A program made the translations under genes and the position numbers. From Polyrhizophydium stewartii (taxonomy: Eukaryota > Chytridiomycota > Chytridiomycetes > Rhizophydiales): DNA of 11,930 nt. Positions 8,887 to 11,930 of this stretch are shown here, in pieces. The notes below the pieces were generated by a model. The model was given only the letters and a program-made list of their open reading frames with translations, was not told the origin of the DNA and did not search any database. Every line of letters starts with the position of its first letter. Position 1 is the stretch's first letter. The DNA lies in assembly GCA_027604665.1 (NCBI GenBank), contig JADGIZ010000551.1, positions 1 to 11,930 on the forward strand. Reading direction: 5' to 3'.

Positions 8887-10081
8887 AGGCGACAGCGGAC
8901 GTCGACGCAGGCACCCTCACGCACAACGAAAAGACCTGATGTTCCGGCTCGGATCTGCCATTGACGGCCAGCGACGACCACGTGGCCCCAAATGTGCCGA
9001 CCGATGCCGAAGACGGGAGGCCTGCGCGCGCCGAGGCCCCCGCGACCGCGAGCAAGGATGCACCGCCAGCGGCTGCGCCGCCAGACGACGGGACCGCAAC
9101 GAACGCGGGCTGGCGCTGGCTGCCCGCGGCCGCAATCGACGACGCCGACGTCGAGATGGCGAGCCCCTGTGAGGCCGGCAGATCCAGCGACGGCGCACTC
9201 CGCGGCGCCGAGTCGTTGGGGCTCGGCACGTGCGGCGACGCGGGAGCCTGCGTGCCCTGCGGCCGCTGGCTTGCGATGGCCGGCAGCGGCTGGGTCATAC
9301 CCTGCCCGGACGCAGACGACTGCGGCATGTTGGTTTTCTGTGCCGCTGGCAAGATTTGAGCGCTTGAAAATGAGCCCGAAAGAGGAGGCACGAGCTTTGG
9401 CGAGAGCCTGGAGGCGGACACCAGAGAAACGCTTCCTGGCACAGCTTGCGCGAGCGAAGCTGGGATCGCAAGACTCGAGTCCTTTGTGCGGAGCGGAAGT
9501 GCGGCGGCCGAGGCACTGGCGTGGGCAGAAGGCGGCAGCGGAGAATGCTCGTTGCCGAGTGTCGCTTGGGCTGCACAAGGCGTGCTGGCGATAGAAGGGG
9601 TTGATTCCGCGTCTGGCGATGCGGATCGTGAGGAGAATACGCTGAGGTGTGGCAGATGGCCGTGAAAGACAATCTTTGGATGCTGCGCGCGCTGAGCCTG
9701 CTGCTGGTTCTGGAGCGCTTGATTCTGCAGGCCGGTATGTGCACGAAACGGAGCCCAGATGCCCGAAAGCGCCTCGGCAAAGTTGGGGTACCGATGCGAG
9801 TGTGCGGCCTTGTGCTCCGGCTCGCTTCCGCGTCGCTGGCCCTGCTGTTGTTCTTGCTGCTGCTGCTGCTGCTGCGGTGGTAGCTGCTCAGGCTGAGTGG
9901 GCGATTGAGGTGATACCGCCTGTGGTTGGCTGGATGGGCGCTGGAGAAGCGGCGACGGCGACCGAGATCTGGTCAAAGCAGAAAATCCGACAGTCTTGGA
10001 TCTCGCGGGCGGCTGCGACTGATCAGCGCCGAGTGTGGTGCGGGCCGCCAGCTGGTGGGACGCTGTGATGCGCGCCAAAGG
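6242..10081 (-). CDS. PDE9-like 3',5'-cyclic-nucleotide phosphodiesterase, 12 exons visible, 5' exon(s) unresolved
   Basis: Hydrolyses cGMP and/or cAMP to the 5' nucleotide. Exons: 10081-8536, 8154-8021, 7924-7643, 7569-7528, 7455-7368, 7311-7270, 7201-7142, 7066-6870, 6791-6749, 6672-6652, 6578-6455, 6386-6242 (TGA 6244-6242); 907 residues from 10081. Residues 1-440 are S/P/A/Q-rich and disordered. About 441-512 match the small N-terminal domain of PDE9A, then a coiled coil (516-560) and the RYTF...PTFDNWQ region. Catalytic residues: H657 and H661 (PFHNFKH), H697 and D698 ([15 protein letters not shown]), D807 (SDISNE), Q858 and F861 (AQIGF). From H657 to F861 the offset to recalled human PDE9A2 numbering stays at 405, so the spliced domain is collinear. 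F829 replaces PDE9A Tyr424, so substrate preference is open. A TAA (10105-10103) just upstream of the acceptor and the lack of an ATG mean the start lies further upstream. The 381-nt intron (8535-8155) could hide another exon. Confidence 0.93.
6652..6672 (-). other. 21-nt microexon of the phosphodiesterase
   Basis: After CAACAG, the 21 bases TTCGCCCGGCCGATGTATCT plus a final G precede the donor GTTCGT. Joined to the flanking exons they give SNE-IRPADVS-EPWVN, matching PDE9A SNEVRPMEVAEPWV in length and pattern. Skipping it would stay in frame but delete seven residues next to the nucleotide-contacting Glu (E811). Confidence 0.9.
6792..6869 (-). other. GC-AG intron in the phosphodiesterase (78 nt)
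   Basis: Exon 8 ends PEHRIL and exon 9 begins [14 protein letters not shown]. The only phase-0 donor that keeps the family spacing is ATCCTG|GCAAGT; the GT three bases downstream would break the frame. The acceptor is TTGGCAG with the branch-like TGCTAATC upstream. The spacing between the His of PEHR and the Cys of KCSD equals that of PDE9A. Confidence 0.88.
7925..8020 (-). other. GC-AG intron in the phosphodiesterase (96 nt)
   Basis: The donor reads ATG|GCAAGT, the usual consensus of GC-AG introns. The GT inside it (GTAGGC, phase 1) does not fit, because every acceptor in reach (exon start at 7972, 7924 or 7912) is phase 0. I chose the 7924 acceptor ([17 protein letters not shown]). The 7972 acceptor after TTCTCAG would add sixteen residues including [11 protein letters not shown] and is possible. 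Confidence 0.75.
8545..8758 (-). other. PDE9-type N-terminal ubiquitin-like domain
   Basis: This part of the long first visible exon encodes a compact, non-repetitive segment ([20 protein letters not shown] ... [20 protein letters not shown] ... DVLDMVIS) directly before the coiled coil. Its place and pattern (strand, helix, then a two-strand hairpin ending in a DP) match the small domain before the coiled coil of PDE9A as I remember it. The fold name is an inference. Confidence 0.6.
8830..8891 (-). repeat. GGC/GCC repeat encoding poly-Ala then AQAAQQQQ in the phosphodiesterase
   Basis: On the - strand this gives about a dozen Ala codons followed by a short Gln run in the disordered N-terminal part, about twenty residues before the ubiquitin-like domain. 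Confidence 0.85.
9842..9874 (-). repeat. CAG/CAA tract encoding polyglutamine in the phosphodiesterase
   Basis: The - strand encodes seven Gln, one Glu and three Gln within a P/Q-rich stretch, starting about 70 residues after the first visible splice acceptor. Confidence 0.9.
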
Positions 10082-11148
10082 CTGAACAAGAAGCGGTCGA
10101 GGTTAGCATTCTTTCCATGCGTCGAGGCTTGGGGAGGGCGGGCGTCGGCGTCGGGACCCTCGACAGACTGATCCACGCGCGGCGACAACGCTGGCGAGAG
10201 AGCCTCTCCTCGCCGGCGGGCCGCATATGCACTGACGGCGAGCGAGCGCAACCCGCACCGAAATAAGCGGCAAGGCGCCGTCCTCTGCCGCCGCCGGCCC
10301 GAGCAACGCACGAGGCGCGTTGGGATGGTTGGCAGTGCTGGCGGAAGCAGCGGCGGCGGCAGGGCCGGCGGCCGCGAGCGGATCTCTCAAGAGATGAATG
10401 GTCGAAGGATAGGCGCGGGCACGGCCGGCGGCTGTGCGGCTCGGTGCAGGGTGACGCAGGCGGCCTAGGTGCGGCTTCTGTGTCGGCGGCTCTTGTCCAG
10501 CGGCCCGCGGGCGAGAGGATAATGGAGCGCGCTCACGGAGACGCTGGGTGTGGAGGCGAGTGCCGGCGCACCGCCTCCCGCACGGCGTCACCAGGACAAA
10601 GGCCCAATCGGCGCGCTTACGCTGCGCTGCCGGCAGTCTCGTTTCGGCGTGGTGGGCGCCGGAGCGAGATTGCGGTCCCGGCGGGGCTCAGATCTCGGCG
10701 TGTGCCGAATCTGAGCTCGCTTCTAGCACCACATGTGGCCGCCTAAGCGAGGCGTACGCCGAGAAGCTCCAGCACGCCGGGACAGCCATGCTCTGCAACG
10801 CCAAGCAAGCGATTGCATCGCCGCGCCGCCGCCATGGTCCATCCACCAGACGGCTGCTCTTCTTTTTCCAAGCGCAGCGGGGAAACTTGGGGTCTGGAGA
10901 CTGACGCCTGCACGCCGATTGCAGTGCACGACTCACGCCTTGCGATCGAGCAAGGTCCACCCTGTGACGTCACTCACCCGGAAGATTGTTCTTGGGCTGC
11001 CAAGACGGAAATATGAGCTCAGTGGACAGGCACTTTGAGCCGTTTGGGCATTGTGCCGGCGTCGGCCCCGCTAGAGCGCGACGGCACGGCGGGCGTGGGG
11101 CCGCACCCAGCCGGCGTGGATCCCAAGCATGCACCGCAATGACGAGTC
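10082..11148 (-). other. Unresolved upstream region of the phosphodiesterase gene
   Basis: The sense (-) strand reaches a textbook acceptor, TGCTAACCTCGACCGCTTCT then TGTTCAG, ending at 10082, so at least one upstream exon exists. The same frame is open from 10687 down to a TAA (10105-10103) that lies in the branch point. A candidate donor TCG|GTGCGG at 10258 would give a phase-0 intron of 177 nt, after a plausible S/A/P-rich segment (SASTANHPNAPRALL). No ATG occurs in that open frame, so a further exon would be needed. Other donors seen are GTAAGC at 10620 and GTGAGT at 10977. No start codon could be assigned; 5' UTR, promoter and first exon(s) probably lie here. Confidence 0.55.
10965..10972. 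promoter_or_regulatory. TGACGTCA palindrome (CRE/ATF bZIP site)
   Basis: A perfect 8-bp cAMP-response-element palindrome lies about 0.9 kb upstream of the first visible phosphodiesterase exon, in the unresolved 5' region. CREB/ATF-type bZIP factors bind this site. About 0.2 such sites would be expected by chance in a window this size, so function is only suggested. Confidence 0.4.
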
Positions 11149-11930
11149 TTATTTCGAGCAGCGTCGTGACCAAGGCCAGTCAGACAAGCATCGCGCGGCG
11201 GCGGCGGCGGCGGCGGCGGCGGCCGCGGCGGCGGCGGCGGCGGCGGCCACGGCGGCGGCGGCAGCGGCAGCGGCATCGATCTGCGGGCGGTGTGCGGGCG
11301 ACGAGCCCGTGATGGAGTCGAGCGAGACGGTGCCGTGCGCTGCGTCGAGCGGGCGCTTGCCGTGGGCGTTGATGGTCAGGCCCGGGAACGATGACGACGC
11401 GGCGGCGGCGGCGGCAGCGGCGGCGGCGGCCATGTGGGCGCCGAACGAGAAGGCGGTGGGCGGCGTGGCGTCGAGGCCAAAGCCGCTCGATCCGCCGGCA
11501 TATGTCGCCGCAGCGGCGCGGGGCGCGGCAGCGGCGGCCGAGGCGCGGATGGGCAGGGGCGCGGACGCGAAGCGCGGGCCGGTGGCGCCGAACACAAAGT
11601 CGCCGGCGGCCAGATGCTGCTGCTGCCGCTGCGCCTGCTGCTGCGCCTGCTGCTGCGCCTGCTGCTGCGCCTGCTGCTGCGCCTGCCGCTGCGCCTGCTG
11701 CTGCGCCTGCTGCTGCGCCTGCTGCTGCGCCTGCTGCTGCGCCTGCGCTTGCGCCTGCGCCTGCGCGTGGATCTGCGAGTGGCCAAAGGGGTTGTGGTGC
11801 TGGAGGGCAAAGGGCGACTGGAGGGCGGCGTGAGCGGGGCCGTGCGGCAGCGAGGCGGGCGAGGCGTGGTGCGACAGGGCCTGCTGCTGGTGCTGCGCGG
11901 CGGGGGCGGGCAGCGGCGGGGCGGCGGCGT
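11149..11930 (-). CDS. Q/A/P/H-rich low-complexity protein, 5' part outside window
   Basis: The - strand frame is open from the window edge to the TAA at 11151-11149 (about 259 codons). It reads, in order: a P/A/H-rich start (QSPFALQHHNPFGHSQIHAQ), a Q/A block of AQQQ units, AAGDFVFGATGPRFASAPLP, an Ala run, SSSFPGLTINAHGKRPLDAA with SLDSITGSSPAHRPQID, a second long Ala run, then RCLSDWPWSRRCSK. No folded domain is recognisable; such composition is common in transcription regulators, but function is unknown. The opposite-strand frame gives only Cys/Ala-rich nonsense, supporting the - strand. Whether it ends at 11149, splices on (a GTGAGT donor lies at 10977), or is even the N-terminal part of the phosphodiesterase, which has similar Q/A tracts, cannot be settled here. 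Confidence 0.6.
   Translation of the reverse strand, partial: AAAPPLPAPAAQHQQQALSHHASPASLPHGPAHAALQSPFALQHHNPFGHSQIHAQAQAQAQAQQQAQQQAQQQAQQQAQRQAQQQAQQQAQQQAQQQAQRQQQHLAAGDFVFGATGPRFASAPLPIRASAAAAAPRAAAATYAGGSSGFGLDATPPTAFSFGAHMAAAAAAAAAAASSSFPGLTINAHGKRPLDAAHGTVSLDSITGSSPAHRPQIDAAAAAAAAVAAAAAAAAAAAAAAAAAARCLSDWPWSRRCSK
11194..11275 (-). repeat. GCG/GCC repeat encoding a long poly-Ala run
   Basis: An almost uninterrupted GCG-type triplet repeat, with one Val codon, encodes about 26 Ala near the end of the Q/A-rich protein. All three frames are low complexity, so a slippage event could easily change its length. Confidence 0.9.
11400..11433 (-). repeat. Second GCG/GCC poly-Ala tract
   Basis: A GCG/GCA triplet run encodes about eleven Ala, between GAHM and SSSFPG in the Q/A-rich protein. 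Confidence 0.85.
11618..11769 (-). repeat. 12-bp minisatellite encoding AQQQ units
   Basis: On the + strand the unit CTGCTGCTGCGC recurs about nine times with single-base variants (a CCG for CTG near 11624 and 11684) and decays at one end into 6-bp CTGCGC units. On the - strand it encodes (AQQQ)n followed by (QA)n. Unit lengths that are multiples of three keep the frame. Confidence 0.92.

Noticed and set aside
8652..9578. 308-codon - strand frame overlapping the phosphodiesterase first exon
   Set aside because: It is the neighbouring frame of GC-rich coding DNA, Arg-rich and without domains; the frame leading into the ubiquitin-like domain is the coding one.
11129..11833. 234-codon + strand frame with poly-Ala and Cys-rich repeats
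   Set aside because: It is opposite to the Q/A-rich frame, and its long CCCCAC-type run is an artefact of the 12-bp minisatellite read antisense.

Overview
This is eukaryotic nuclear DNA from a GC-rich, compact genome. Three genes are interrupted by at least 22 short introns, mostly 56-80 nt, with CTGAC/CTAAC-like branch points shortly before the acceptor. The protein families (YOS1, a TMEM209-type protein, a PDE9-type phosphodiesterase), the Q/A/P-rich low-complexity tracts and a 28-residue ankyrin repeat carrying an NRTEGCT motif suggest an early-diverging zoosporic fungus (chytrid-like, perhaps Rhizophydiales). The lineage is an inference; no rRNA or marker gene is present. Layout: (1) 3-1457, + strand, the intronless 3' part of an ankyrin-repeat protein gene with an F-box-like N-terminus. 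(2) 1458-2658, about 1.2 kb without a confident gene and more AT-rich than its surroundings, holding one doubtful 110-codon ORF. (3) 2659-3071, - strand, a complete two-exon YOS1/IER3IP1 gene. (4) 3119-5877, + strand, a complete 11-exon TMEM209-like membrane protein gene, head to head with YOS1 across 47 bp. (5) 5878-6241, a short convergent spacer. (6) 6242-10081, - strand, twelve exons of a PDE9-like cyclic-nucleotide phosphodiesterase with a very long disordered N-terminus; its first exon(s) lie further upstream and are unresolved. (7) 10082-11148, unresolved upstream region with a perfect TGACGTCA element. (8) 11149-11930, - strand, the end of a Q/A-rich protein that runs off the window. 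YOS1 acts in ER-Golgi traffic, TMEM209 proteins are nuclear-envelope/ER membrane proteins, and PDE9 enzymes destroy cGMP or cAMP, so this looks like an ordinary eukaryotic gene neighbourhood rather than an operon-like system. The exon models were rebuilt by hand from splice signals, reading-frame phase and family conservation. For the phosphodiesterase the rebuilt catalytic domain keeps a constant offset to the recalled numbering of human PDE9A from the catalytic histidine to the nucleotide-clamping phenylalanine, which strongly supports the model. The most unusual features are two GC-AG introns and a 21-nt microexon inside that catalytic domain, the 47-bp bidirectional promoter, and the CRE palindrome upstream of a cyclic-nucleotide phosphodiesterase.
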